Assembly (NCBI GenBank): GCA_029706075.1
Contig: JAINUG010000176.1
Location: 1,240,001 to 1,304,000, forward strand
Direction: 5' to 3'
From: Aldrovandia affinis
Taxonomy: Eukaryota > Chordata > Actinopteri > Notacanthiformes > Halosauridae
DNA length: 64,000 nucleotides
Shown here: piece by piece, positions 42,421-53,928 of the stretch
Numbering within the stretch: position 1 is the stretch's first letter
How the letters are laid out: each line of letters begins with the position of its first letter
Made by a program: the position numbers and the translations under genes
The notes under the pieces: generated by a model
Told to the model about the DNA's origin: nothing
Seen by the model: only the letters and a program-made list of their open reading frames with translations
Databases searched by the model: none

Positions 42421-45400
42421 GTTCAGCACTGAACACAAATTTGTTGATAGGCAGAGCAATCTAGTGGATCAACCTTCATCAAAATATACAACTCACAATT
42501 ACAACAGTTAGACAAAGACAAAATATTTAACTACCTTAACAAATAATATATCCTAGACATAAAATTGACATGTCACAACCACAAAAGAGATAAAATGGAA
42601 TAAAATGATACCAAACTGAATCTGTCTTTCTCCAAATGCAAACATACGCAACCGAGGTATGAGCTGGGACCAGATCTCCCAAGAAAGCAGGAATGTGTAT
42701 GATCACCCTTGAAGACTAGACTCCTCTCAAACTCAACCTGAACTGAACTCAAGCCATCAACAGGTCACACTTTAAGTGTTTGGATGGGGGGGTTGGCTCC
42801 CTCCCTCCTTAGCCCATGCATGATTAATTTACAATTTGGGGGAAGGTCCAGCACCAGCCAGGTTCAGACCCCCTTTTTTGGGTCACTTACTACCACAAGA
42901 TATCTTTTCAAGGTCTCCATTCATATGCTCCTCTCGTCTTGAGAATCGTGGTGATACCAAACATCGATAGGGCCTGGGAAAGCCAGCTTGGTTTATACAG
43001 CTGTTGGTTGAGGTGATATTTAGAAAGACATAATGTGCTCAAGAAAATTGCTACCAGGCCAACCATACCATGTTGACCTCTGCTTTCAATCTGGTGTGCC
43101 ATAATTATTTTCTCAATGAACCATAATTTCCAGCTCATAGGTAGAACCTATGTCGTGTGGTGTGTGGTGTGTGACATAGGCTTGTAAGTTTGGTGTGCTG
43201 ATCTAATATGGACTGCACTGGCTGCTAAAGCTACATACCTAAGTGCCCTGGTTTCATTCACAGAGCAACAAACCTGTCAATGATGGCACCATGCAAGTTT
43301 ATGAGTATTTAGGTTAGGCTAGACCATATTCTGTTTGCCTGCATAGGATGACCAAAATGCACCTCCCTGACAAAGTGGCATTTAGAGCTTTAGTCACAAA
43401 ATTGACGTGAAATTAATATTCACTGCGATTGATATGACAGATCTTTGCTTTCAAAGAGTAAAATTAGACTTACATTTTATAGTTTTAAATCCATCCCTCA
43501 TCGTTATTACTTTACCTAGAAGAAATCCACAGAAGTCCTGCTGTTCAGGAGGAATGACAGTGTAATTGATGGACTTGATGATTGCCATGATGGCAATCAT
43601 TTGAAAATTGAATTCCTTAGAGAAATGTGAACACAGAAAAATCACAAAATTGAATGAGTCGGTACTGTGTAACAGAAAGGCGATGTTTGAAAGTTTAAGT
43701 CACCCTCCTGTACCAGGGCAGCAGATGTCAGGAGAACATTTGCCATGCTGAAACTCCTCTCCACTAGTCAGTATGTGTAAACAGCACCAACAAATATGAA
43801 CATCATCATGGTGTATGTGGCAAACGTCTACAATTGAGTATTCTGGGGCCGAAGAACACTTCACACAATGAGTTACTTCGCTTTCCAGGGGATGTAAGCT
43901 GTTAAAGGGACTCAACGCATCAGAAAGTGACCAGGCCGTGCATAAAAACCATAACTTTCTGTCCCGGTTCCAAGCTGTGATCACTGTCCTCCGTCTTTCC
44001 CGGTGACTGCAAACCTCCCACGCACCAGTAATCAATCATTCAAGCAAATTTCCTTTGCAAATAAATTCAGCTCTGTTGCCTTAATTACTTCATTAAACAA
44101 AGCTCTTGCTTCCACTGCTGGGCTAATAAGCAAACTTAGCAGGGATTACGAGTCTCCTGTGTCAGATGCCTTGCTTGGGGTCTCAGACGGAACTCTGGTT
44201 ACACGGCAGGCCACATCGTTCATTAGGGTGGTCAGAATACTGATAAGGCCTCACAGCCTTGTCCTCTCTGAAAGCACTATTTACATGCATCTCCTGCTCT
44301 CTGATATTTCCAGTTTACATTGCACTGTATACCGTTCACTGTGTTACATACAATATTCCATTCCAATGAAGGCATTGCTCAAGTATTAGATAAATATTGT
44401 TGGGTTTCTGTTATATATTGTGTTTGTTGGAACCGTCGAGACATATTAGATCAAACTGTCCAGATTGTCAAAAGTAAAAGTAATCGATACAACAAATCCT
44501 AACAGTTTGAGTGATGTGTATGTGTGTGGGGAGTTATTATGTTTTAACAGAATTTTTTGTGCCACCCGCCCCCTTCACCTCCAGGGCTGGATAGCCATGC
44601 GTTTGTACCTTGACTGGCCCTTGCTGGTTTACACTAAGTAGAAGGACATGGTCTGAGGCTAAATCATGCTTTCAATCTAAGTAGCTAATAAATGTGCTTC
44701 ATTTTTGATGGGAGTACAAAGGCAGCTTGCTGGGAAGCTTTCATCGGCAGTGAAGTCTTGACATTTTATCAAATAATTAATGCAACCGGGTAGACACACT
44801 TGAGGAGATTGAATAAGTAATTACTTTCATAACTTCATAATGGATTTTAAAAAGTGGAGTCCTTACCAGGAGATAATTAGGGTGTATGAAAAAAAAACTG
44901 TAGGGACTAACAGGACTTGATAATTACAGGCAGGATAGAGCCGTTTGAAGTGGAGGATGCATCATATCGCTGTGAAAAATAACCACTTGCCTAAAACTTG
45001 ATTGGACTTCTGTGGAGGAAAACAAGCAGCTGAATTTGCTTTAGGTGCTATTGTGCCAGCTGTGTAGCCTCAAACCACTCTGCAGTGACAGCTTTGGAAC
45101 ACGGACGTAATACCGTCAGGATAGTCCTCGCTTGCAAGGTGAGGCCCTGCCCCCTACTGTCCCAAAGTGGTTGGCGCAGGAAGGAAGCAGAGTGCCCTGC
45201 CTTTGGACTACATGGGGAGCTCTGTGAAGGCAAGAAAAGGATGTAGAGGGAGACTGGCAAGCAAAGTGTGTACGTGGTAAATCTAATACTTTTCACTCCA
45301 ATCGTGAGAAATGCAGTCTCTAAGCAGAATATATGAAGTTGAGCAGGCGGATTTAATTCTACTTTTAACTTGTTATCCCCATTAGTAACCGTCCCTTACC

Positions 45401-45981
45401 CAGAATAGACACAGCAAGCCTTCATGATGTTAAACAAGCTGGCTAACAAACTGCTAGAGAGGGACAGATCGAAGAGTGAGGAAAGGCAAAGAGCCCATTA
45501 CCATTCCAGCCATGAATGCGGATGTCAACCTCAAGGTGCATTTGGGATTTCACCTTTTATTTTACACCTAGAACTGTACCAGTGAACAACAGCTGCAAGG
45601 AGACAGTGGGGGAAGTTCATGCCTCACTTACAACAATGTGCTGCTTCTACCCATCAGATGACAGGAAAAGATGCCTTTATAGTGGTTTTAGGACAAGAGA
45701 ATTGTGATGGAATAAAAGCAAAAATGCACAAAAGAATCGGTGCCCATACTAAGTAGTGTATATTTAATGTATTGCTTATCCAGTGAATATTCAACATGCA
45801 TTTATTTTAACTCCAGTGAAACATTATACATATATATATGTATATATACATACATACATACATACACATCTAGACATTATGCACAAACACTGGGTCTCTT
45901 GGAGAAGAGTGTCACACTGGGGAGTGTGGCCCTTTGGGTCTTGTTTGGCCTCCATCTCAAGGGTGGGGCTGCATCTTCGTG
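42421..45981. other. No gene recognised between the SINE and hrob
   Basis: AT-rich DNA without supported exons. A TA/CATA microsatellite lies at about 45,831-45,868. The 3' UTR of hrob must lie at its right end (below 45,982). Confidence 0.4.
45831..45868. repeat. (TA)n/(CATA)n microsatellite
   Basis: Runs of tatata followed by about five cata units, downstream of the hrob stop codon. Confidence 0.85.
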
Positions 45982-48900
45982 TCAGAGGATGTAGGAGTCC
46001 TCTGGCAGCTCACCCAACAGCTTGTCCAGGTCATCTATGTAAGACACACATCCATGAGTTAGCGAGAGGCACCCATGGCACACACAACGCAGAGAGCCAG
46101 AGCGGAAGTGACGCAATGATCCAATTGCCAGCCATGGCCCCCTACTGTGCAGCGTTAACCCCAGAGATTGTGACAAGGCCATTTTCATACAGAACTTGTA
46201 CAATAGTCATTCTAAAGCACAAAATACCTAGTTACACAGCATCCACAGCATGGTGTCCTACTTCATGACAACTCACATCCTTTAGATGAATAGCACAGGC
46301 ACATTTTCTGATAATGAATAATAATTCAGGTAGAATATGTATTCCTAGCATCTATATTGACACTGATATTGCTTTCTGCACACCCAGAAAGTGGAGCAAG
46401 AGTCGCACCTGCTTCCCAAGCCAAATCCTCCACTCTTCCACACCCCTGCAGACTCCCGAGGTACACTGTGCGAGTGGGGTCTGACCGCAAGCATTGATGA
46501 ACGGTCAACAATTGCATTTCCTTCGCTGCACTCATTGTCATCTTCGTACAGGAGATTCATCCGTGATATAGCACCCCCAGGCAGATTGGAGGCCAGCTCA
46601 TGTTGAGGCATTGGCTCCTCCTGAAGGTCAACACATAGTAGGGCTTTTCAGGAAGGAGAACAGACATTTGACAAGATCACTGTGGTCCTAAACCCACTGT
46701 GGCTCAGAAAGAGAGAAGAGGGGATCACAGAAATCTGCAACAAAAAACACAATTCTTAACAGTTTGTAGAGCTTAAAATAACCATTTAATTTGATTGAAT
46801 CGCCTTCTCGTCAAAGTCATGCTAAATTCAAAAGGCTTTACCATAGAAAAGAAAACAAAGCTGATCACAGGGACCACCCAAGCATAGAACCTCGCTCAAC
46901 CTTCAAACAAAGTCAACAGCCGTGAGCCCTACAGCAATCACATACTCACAAGGACATAATGGGATAGCTTTGTGGAGGACCAAGTGGCTCCATCCGGTGG
47001 GTAGATCTTCAACAAATTGTTGGGCGTGACATTCAGGTAGTGGTTGCGATGAGAGGGTGAGAACACCCCCACCTGTACAGACGGCATCACAGCATGTAAG
47101 CTGATATTAGCCACTGATGCTGCAAACGTCCTGAACACTAACCATTCAGAAACAGAGCTGACAGATCGCAGATTCCTTATGTTCTTAGGCCTGGTGTGTG
47201 CAGTAGAGACACATCTTACTTGTTTGAGTAGGAGCACGGCCCCGGTCTTCAGCTCGCCCTGTCTGTCCTCCAGGAGATGACGATGGACAGTGCCCTGAAT
47301 CTCTCCTGGAGTAACATGATAACACAGGGCTCCAGGGTTATCGCTGCATTAACACAGGGCTGCTGGGCTATCTCTGCATTAACATAGGGCTGCTGGATTA
47401 ACACAGGGCTCCTGGGTCATCTGCATTAACACAGGGCCCCTGGGTTATCTGCATTAACACAGGGCCCCAGGGTTATCTCTGGAGTAACACAGAAACACTG
47501 GGCTGCTGGGTCATCTCTGGAGTAACATAAAAACAGAATACATAATGACAACAAGCCTAGACTTGAATATCCCAAGTGTAGTTGCCTCCACTATCTGACC
47601 TGGCAAGCTGTTCCACGCATTGACATCCCTCTGTGTAAAACCTCCTGATATCCATGCAGAATTTGCCTTTAACCTTTTTCCATCTGTGCTGCTGGGTGGT
47701 CTGAAAACATTTTCATGTGTTTTCTATGCCATGTTTACCATTTCATATTATTCCACTACGGTATTAAATCATACAATTAAATTCAATAATGTATCTACTT
47801 CACAAACAAAACACATTGCACAACACCGGTAATAAACAGTAAGCTTAGTTTCATGTTCTTATGTGTTCTTCTAAAATGTTTCATTTTCATCACAATGAAA
47901 CATGGATGTGCGTATGGATTATTCACAGCCTACTATAGTCCAATACAATGGTTCTCCATCATGGTCCTGGGGGACCCCTGTGTATGCTGGTTTCTGCTCC
48001 AAGCAGTTGCAACTCCATAATTAGAACAAGGTGTTAGTAAGCGGTAAACTGCCAGAGGTTAAATAAAAAAAAAAAAAATTAAAAATTAAAAAAAAAGTTT
48101 AGGTTACCAAAAACGGAAAAATAATGAGTAGTGAGTAGCACTTGGCATTCAGGCCAAAAAGTTCAATTTGTGTCTCATCAGACCGGAGAATCTTTTTCCT
48201 GATGCTCTTAAGAGTCCTTTAAGTGCCATTTGGCGAACTCCAGGTGGGCTGTCATATGCCTTTCACTCAGGAGTAGCTTCTGTCTAGCCACTACGAAAAA
48301 GGCCTGATTGATGGAGTGGTGCAGAGATGGTTGTCCTTCTGCCAGGTTCTCCCATCGCTGCAGAGGAACTCTGAAGCTCTCTTAGAGTGGCCATTGGGTT
48401 CTTGGTCACCTCCCTGACCAAGGCCCTTCTTGCCCGGCTACTGAGTTTGGCCGGACAGCCAGCTCTAAGAAGAGTTGTGGTGGTTCCAAACTTCTTCCAT
48501 TTCACACTGATGGAGCCCATTGTTCTCCTGGGTGCTTTCAATGCTTTAGCAATGTTTGTATACCCTTCCCCAGATCTATGCCTCAACACAATTCTATCTC
48601 GGAGGTCTATGGAGAGTTCCTAGGACTTCATGGCTTGGTTTTTACTCTGACATGCACTGTCAACTGTGGGACCTTATATAAACAGGTGTGTGCCTTTCCA
48701 AATCATGTCCAATCAATTGAATTTACCACAGGTGGACTAGAATCAAGTTGTAGAAACATCTCAAGCAGTATCAGTGGAAACAAAATGCACCTCAGCTCAC
48801 TTTTGGGTGTCATATCAAAGGGTGTGCACACTTGTGTACATATATTTTACATTTCGATTTTTAATAAATTAGCACAAATGTCTAAAAACCTGTTTTCACT

Positions 48901-51900
48901 TTGTCATTATGGGCTATTTTGTGTAGAATTTTGAGACCAAAAACGAACTTAATCTATTGTAGAATAAGTCTGTAACGCAATGAAATGTGAAAGGGGGTGT
49001 GCAGACTTTCCGGCTTGACTGTATATAACAACACCTGTGTGGTCTCGAAACACGGCCTTGGCATCAGCATGCGTGTGCATCAGGGTCTTCACCATCACAG
49101 CCATGTTGGGCACCTTGTTCTTGGCCAGCTGTTTCAACACTGCCTGACATAGGAGAGGACATTCATACAACTCACTTCACAGCTAGAACCAGGCAGCATT
49201 TTAAATAATCATTTGTATGCCATTTAGCAGATGCCTTTATCCAAAGCGATTTACAGTAGTGAATGCAGACCAGATATTTTTCTGCAATTTGAATCGAACC
49301 CACAACCTCAGAATTTTCAATGCCATGCTCTACCTACTGAACCACATTTCCATAGCATTACACACTGTTACAGCCTGCTGTCTGTTTCCACTTCATTACA
49401 CGTTCAGTACTGACATCTGCCCACTCAGTCAGCTGTCTGTTTCCAGTGCATTAAACATTCAGTACTGTCATCTGCCCACACTCAACCAGCTGTCTGTTTC
49501 CACTGAACTAATGGAACATTAGGGATGTTAACGATTAACCGATGATTGATTAATCGCCGTTTAGAATTTGATCAATCAGGCATATCAAATGAACGATTAT
49601 GTATCACAGCACAGCGGAGTTATCCAATAGCACAAACTCTAGTGAGTGTAATAAAATTGCTTTGAAACAACAGTTAAAACCTTGTTGATTTAATAAAATA
49701 TATTGAGCAATATTTCACAAAAGAAACAATTTAAAACAACAAAACATTTTTGCTATATTTTGTATAGCCTAATGTTACCTCAGCCGACAATAGCGTGGTC
49801 TCTTGAATTCGCTAAGCACGCCTAACATTACTTCCGCATTACTCAGGGTTTTTGGTGAAAATGTTTTGTTGGGCATGACAGTATTTATGCATCCCCGGGA
49901 CATCGGTTCCATCAGAACGGGTGTTTTCAGCGGCTGGTCTTACTGTAAACAGGCTGCGCACACGGCTCACCTCTGAACACATGGATATGCTCATATTCTT
50001 AAATAAAAACCATTAAGGGGAAGAGTCAGGACTCTTAGGAGGCTAGGTTAGGTAGGCTTTTTTTCCAAGTTGCCAAGTCTCTGCTGTCAGACAGCCTTTT
50101 TAATTTCAAAAGGAATATTGTTTTCATTGTTAGGCCTACTGAATGGTGTTTCATTTCATTCATAATTCTTATTGTTTTATGCTGTTAAAATAGGCACATT
50201 AAGTCTGTAAAAAACATTAAGATTGTAATAGAATTATGGTATTAAAATGTGATGTGAAAATAAGCACTGACAGTAGCCCTGGTAGAGGGCATCTACTACG
50301 AGAACCTGCCACAGGCCTTACCTTGCGCAGCACCATAACAACGCTGTACGAGTGGAGGAAACAGGCCGGGTTTCTCTCATCCAATCCCATCTCTGCCTTC
50401 ATTTTGGCCCACGGACCACCGCTCAACTCCTCTTCCTCAGAAACCTGAGAGCTGTGTACCTGGAGAGCCCGATACCAAACCTCTCTAACCACGCTGTTGC
50501 TGTCTGGCGATTCTTTCAACAGTACGTTTCATCTGCCTTCATTCGGCACAAAGTTTCATTAATATTCTATTATTAAGGTGTATATTGCCTTGTTCTTCCG
50601 TTTGGACAGGCATGTTATTATATTAAAACGTATCATTAGCTACATTATGTTGCTGATCTCTTTGCACACTATCATCACCTTTTCCTGATTTAGATACCCA
50701 CTGGAGCCCCATCTCTTTCATTCATAAATTAGTGCACATTGTTTAAGTACAAAAAAGCAAAGTGTCCCTCTTCGGTATACTGTTCAGATTAAAATAGCCC
50801 AACAGAGATGGGCCTGTTCTATATGTACAATAGTCTGCAGTGGGCTCAGTTATACCTGGTGGCGCAGTCGGGCCATGGCTCCATGCACAGGTGTCTGCGG
50901 GACAGACACCACGATGTCATCCAGGCTCTGACCAAGAAGCTATGACCAGAAAATGCACAACATAAAAGTACTGTTCACTTAATTTATGTGGTCATTAAAT
51001 GTCACATGGCAGTTACCAATTCTTACAAGAGCCTCTTATTGATTGATAATTAAAGCGGAGGCCAGGAGCTCCATACTCACCTGCTGGGGCAGTAGTCCAG
51101 CAGGACCTGGGAAGCGGCGGGTCTTGGATCGCAGCGGCTCCAAGCGGGATTTCTGTGGCATTTTGTTGGCGGCCGACACCAGCTGCGCCAGATGGTTGGT
51201 GAAGACGGGCGTATGCAGGGACCGGGGGGTAACAGAGGGGGAACCTGCCCCGCTGGCTCTGACAGAGGGGAGTGGGGACAGAGGACTGTAGGGGGTGCTA
51301 AACGCTTGCCCCGTCAGGCAAGATGTGGGCGTTGTCATCTGCCACTGGGGCACTTTTCTCATTGGCCTGGGTGGAACATGACCTGGTTTGGTGGAAGAGG
51401 GGGCATCACCACCTCTGCAAAACAGCGGGGCCCTGGTTCGGAGATTAGGAGAAGCAGAGATCTGAACAGAAGAACAGCTAGGAACAGAAAAGGAATGCCT
51501 TGAATCTAAAGCACTAACAGTCTGATTCACATTGCCAGTTGCAAACGGCAAATGACCACAGGGTTGCGCCTGACCCCAGCTGTTCGACAGGCGCATTTTC
51601 TTGGCAGGGGACATAGAATCCACAGTGGGCTGCCATTTTGCTGATCCAGTGGATTTCTGTGGAAATGCATCATCCAGGTCCTGAAGGTCCACATCCCAGT
51701 CATCAAAGTCATCTGGGAAGGAGTCAGGCAGCTGGCTCCTGTCTGTGGGTGGGTTACTTTGTGCAGGTGCCGAGATCACAGATGGTCCTACACCCACTGT
51801 CCCACCTTGGGTTTTGGGATAGTTAGGAAATGGGGATGGGCAAGAAGGGACAGAGGAGACTGCCGAACTGGAAAGGCACTTTATTTTGAAAACTATCTTT

Positions 51901-52800
51901 TCAACAGCATCCTGTACAGTGCTGGCTGATCCCGGGGCCTTCTCAAGCGAGGTGTGGGAGGCTATGTGAGGAGTAGGTGGAGGGAATAGCGGTGTATGCA
52001 CTGCTGCCTGGACGCTGGTGGCGGTCGAGGCTCGGAGTCGAGAAGAGGAGCTGGTAACAGGGACAGCAGTAGTAGAGATAGTGTCTGATGTCACGTCCCA
52101 ATCCGCCTGCAGCATATCAAAAACCCAAGGACATGACTGAGACTGGAAAAAGTTTTAATTTTCTGTCAAGCCCATGATAAAGCCAGTATTTAGGTACGTA
52201 TCTGGTATATTCGGTTCCGACATTTTTTAGGTCAGGACATGCAACGCGTAATTTAGGAAAATAAACCTAGTAGTGTACTGCATGGCACGAAATCACACAC
52301 AACAATCCTGTTCATCAGATTTCAAATTATATTAACGTTAGCTCAATCTTCGAGATCTGCACCAACTCTGGTTCAATGCCATAAACCACGTAGCGAGATA
52401 GCTCCTAATCATAGACTGAGAATCCATTATCGAAGTTATACCTTTCCATCTAGATACATCTAGCTAGCATAGCAATTTAGTTGTGTGTATTAATATTATG
52501 ACTGGTTCATTACACTTGGCTAAGTAGCAACATTTAAAACATAAAAAGCAAGCCAATTTAAAGGTTAGCTATTTTAATATGTATCTTGCTAGATATGCCA
52601 TCTCGCTGACAATATATTCAGATCACCTCGTCGTCGAAGTCCTCGCCCACGTTAAAAAGACCATTCCACTTGCATGCCTAAAAGTGAAAACAACGTTAAG
52701 TTAACGAACATTTGTTTGGCACTTCTTGATAGCTAGCATTAGCTTCAAGTGTGATTGTTATTTAGCTAAAATAACGTATCCATCTTACCATCACAGCCAT
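45982..52800 (-). CDS. hrob: hrob: homologous recombination OB-fold protein, ten coding exons
   Basis: HROB (human C17orf53) recruits and stimulates the MCM8-MCM9 helicase in homologous-recombination repair. Coding exons, read on the minus strand: 52,800-52,789; 52,677-52,627; 52,106-51,081; 50,927-50,856; 50,459-50,322; 49,143-49,035; 47,305-47,220; 47,072-46,950; 46,620-46,409; 46,034-45,982. All introns are GT-AG. The start MAVM|ACKWNGLFNVGEDFDDE allows initiation at the second ATG (MACKW). Exon 3 is Ser/Pro-rich and ends in TRRFPGPAGLLPQQ. Exons 5-8 carry the conserved region: GPWAKMKAEMGLDERNPACF, KNKVPNMAVMVKTL, QGTVHRHLLED, VGVFSPSHRNHYLNVTPNNL. The acidic end is DDLDKLLGELPEDSYIL. The phases fit for exons 1-8. 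Exons 9 and 10 do not fit (see exon 9). Head-to-head with asb16. Confidence 0.9.
46409..46620 (-). CDS. hrob: hrob exon 9, out of frame with exon 10
   Basis: Acceptor CTTCAG before 46,620 and donor GTGCGA after 46,409. It enters in phase 0 as EEPMPQHELASNLPGGAISR, but its 212 bases leave phase 2. Joining exon 10 then gives AG|A TGA, a stop at once. The other frame at its 3' end reads GRVEDLAWEA, and with G|AT GAC continues into DDLDKLLGELPED, as the family expects (EADDLDGLLSELPED-like). That frame is closed by a TGA near 46,552, so a one-base shift should lie at about 46,410-46,550. It could be a sequence error, a real mutation or an unusual splice. Confidence 0.7.
47310..47530. repeat. Minisatellite of about 27-31-bp units in hrob intron 6
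   Basis: About seven imperfect units of the form cattaacacagggct(g/c)ctgggttatct. It begins five bases inside the intron next to the exon 7 acceptor. Two units contain ctggagtaaca exactly as at the real acceptor (47,306-47,316), at 47,479-47,489 and 47,517-47,527. Confidence 0.85.
48037..48124. repeat. Fragment of Tc1 family A
   Basis: Reverse complement of 675-730 (gcggtaaactgccagaggtt, A-rich run, then gtttaggttaccaaaaac). It abuts the Tc1 family B element. Confidence 0.55.
48125..49021 (-). mobile_element. Tc1-like element (family B) in hrob intron 6
   Basis: The minus strand from 48,589 encodes LRHRSGEGYTNIAKALKAPR, then RTMGSISVKWKKFGTTTTLL and SSRARRALVREVTKNPMATL, the Tc1 DNA-binding domain, broken soon after. 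The right end carries the terminal repeat (gggggtgtgcagactttccg, gcttgactg) next to TA at 49,022. The left TIR is missing, so about 0.9 kb remains. Its end lies 12-13 bases from the exon 6 donor. Confidence 0.82.
49213..49352 (-). repeat. tRNA-derived SINE in hrob intron 5
   Basis: On the minus strand: ggttcagtaggtagagcatg (A box), then ggttgtgggttcgattc (B box ggttcgattc, around 49,297-49,310), then cactactgtaaatcgctttg with gataaaggcatctgctaaatg. It carries the tail hairpin GCTTT-GGATA-AAGGC (49,233-49,247). Same SINE family as 41,983-42,420. Confidence 0.75.
49520..50210. other. Intronic sequence, possible hAT-related fragment
   Basis: The start (gggatgttaacgattaacc) resembles a widespread fish repeat end, but I cannot find the matching right end. 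No exon is recognised. Confidence 0.3.
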
Positions 52801-53928
52801 TACAATCCACTGTTATTTTATTTCGCTTACGTTCAGAAGAACATTTGATATCCATAGATAGTTAGCTAGCTAATATAAAATCGCACGTGATAAGTTACCG
52901 AGCCTCATGCTATAATAGGCTGGCAAGCTAGCCATTGCAGGAGTAGTTGCTGGCTACATTGCCGCCGCCACCACGTTTAAACAGTGCGTAACGTACCAAT
53001 ACGGACGTTACGCGCTGACGAAAACGTAAGCGTCATGATGATTCAAGAGATCCCGAACAGAGCTAATCGCGGCTATATAGGCAGCATGTTGATTTGTAAT
53101 TTACTGCTGTTTCGGTTTAAAGGTCCCTGGTGTGAGAAGCCATGAACGCTACATTCTTTTTTAAGTTAAATTATGATAGCAAAGAGTCCCGGTCATGGAA
53201 TGTTCTGTTCAAAACCACAGGGACAGAATTTGCAACACGAAGGACTGCACATCAAGTTTAGTGTCTTGCATCTTGGAAACAGTAATGTTGGCTATGGTAG
53301 AGATTAGCATCACCTGCCGTGTAGAATGTAGAAGTGCACAGTCCGTATTTCAGCCAGCATTCCTTTCTATTAATAACAAGAACCAAAGCTGTATGGGGTC
53401 AACAATATCTTGTGACCACCACCGGTTGCTTTCCTAAAGGGTATCTGGACGTATTTTCTCCCTGAGCTGAGAGAATATTAAACTAAGCCAGGCATTACCT
53501 GTAACCGTTATCGTGCCACTTCAGTGAAATATTGTTTTAAATATTTTTGCTTGTGAAAGTAAGGCACGTAAAGGATTTGTATGAAGGTGAGTGAATGGCG
53601 GTGGAAGTCCACAGTCCTTAACAGAGAAAACATTAAAAAAAAAATAATTATTGTATGCTAATTAATGTATGCTTATCTTAATATTGAGAATGGTACTGTT
53701 GATGTGCGTTACTGATTTTATGATTTAAAAATAATAATAATGCCAACTGTTCTGCAATTCAGTTTTAATTATGATTCATATGAGCCGTATGCTCCTTAGT
53801 ACTTTGGTTATATGACTTATTGTGTTTCCCCTTTGGGAATATTGCACATTAAACCAGGAAAATAAACAGGAACTTGCATCGGGATATCATCTTTGATGAG
53901 TTATAAGTTACTCTTCCCGGCAGCTGTC
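52801..53928. promoter_or_regulatory. Shared upstream region of hrob and asb16 (divergent)
   Basis: 1.1 kb between the two divergent start codons. The part nearest hrob (52,960-53,060) is CpG-richer and holds a CCAAT motif (taccaatacgg, about 52,996) and acgttacgcgctgacgaaaa. A bidirectional promoter is possible but inferred only from the gene order. No unannotated exon is supported. The frame 53,195-53,437 shows no family signal. Confidence 0.5.

Noticed and set aside
43700-44035. 111-codon cysteine-rich frame on the minus strand
   Set aside because: No recognisable family, no splice context and no upstream signal. Most likely chance.
53195-53437. 80-codon frame between hrob and asb16
   Set aside because: No family resemblance or splice sites. 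It lies in the likely promoter region.
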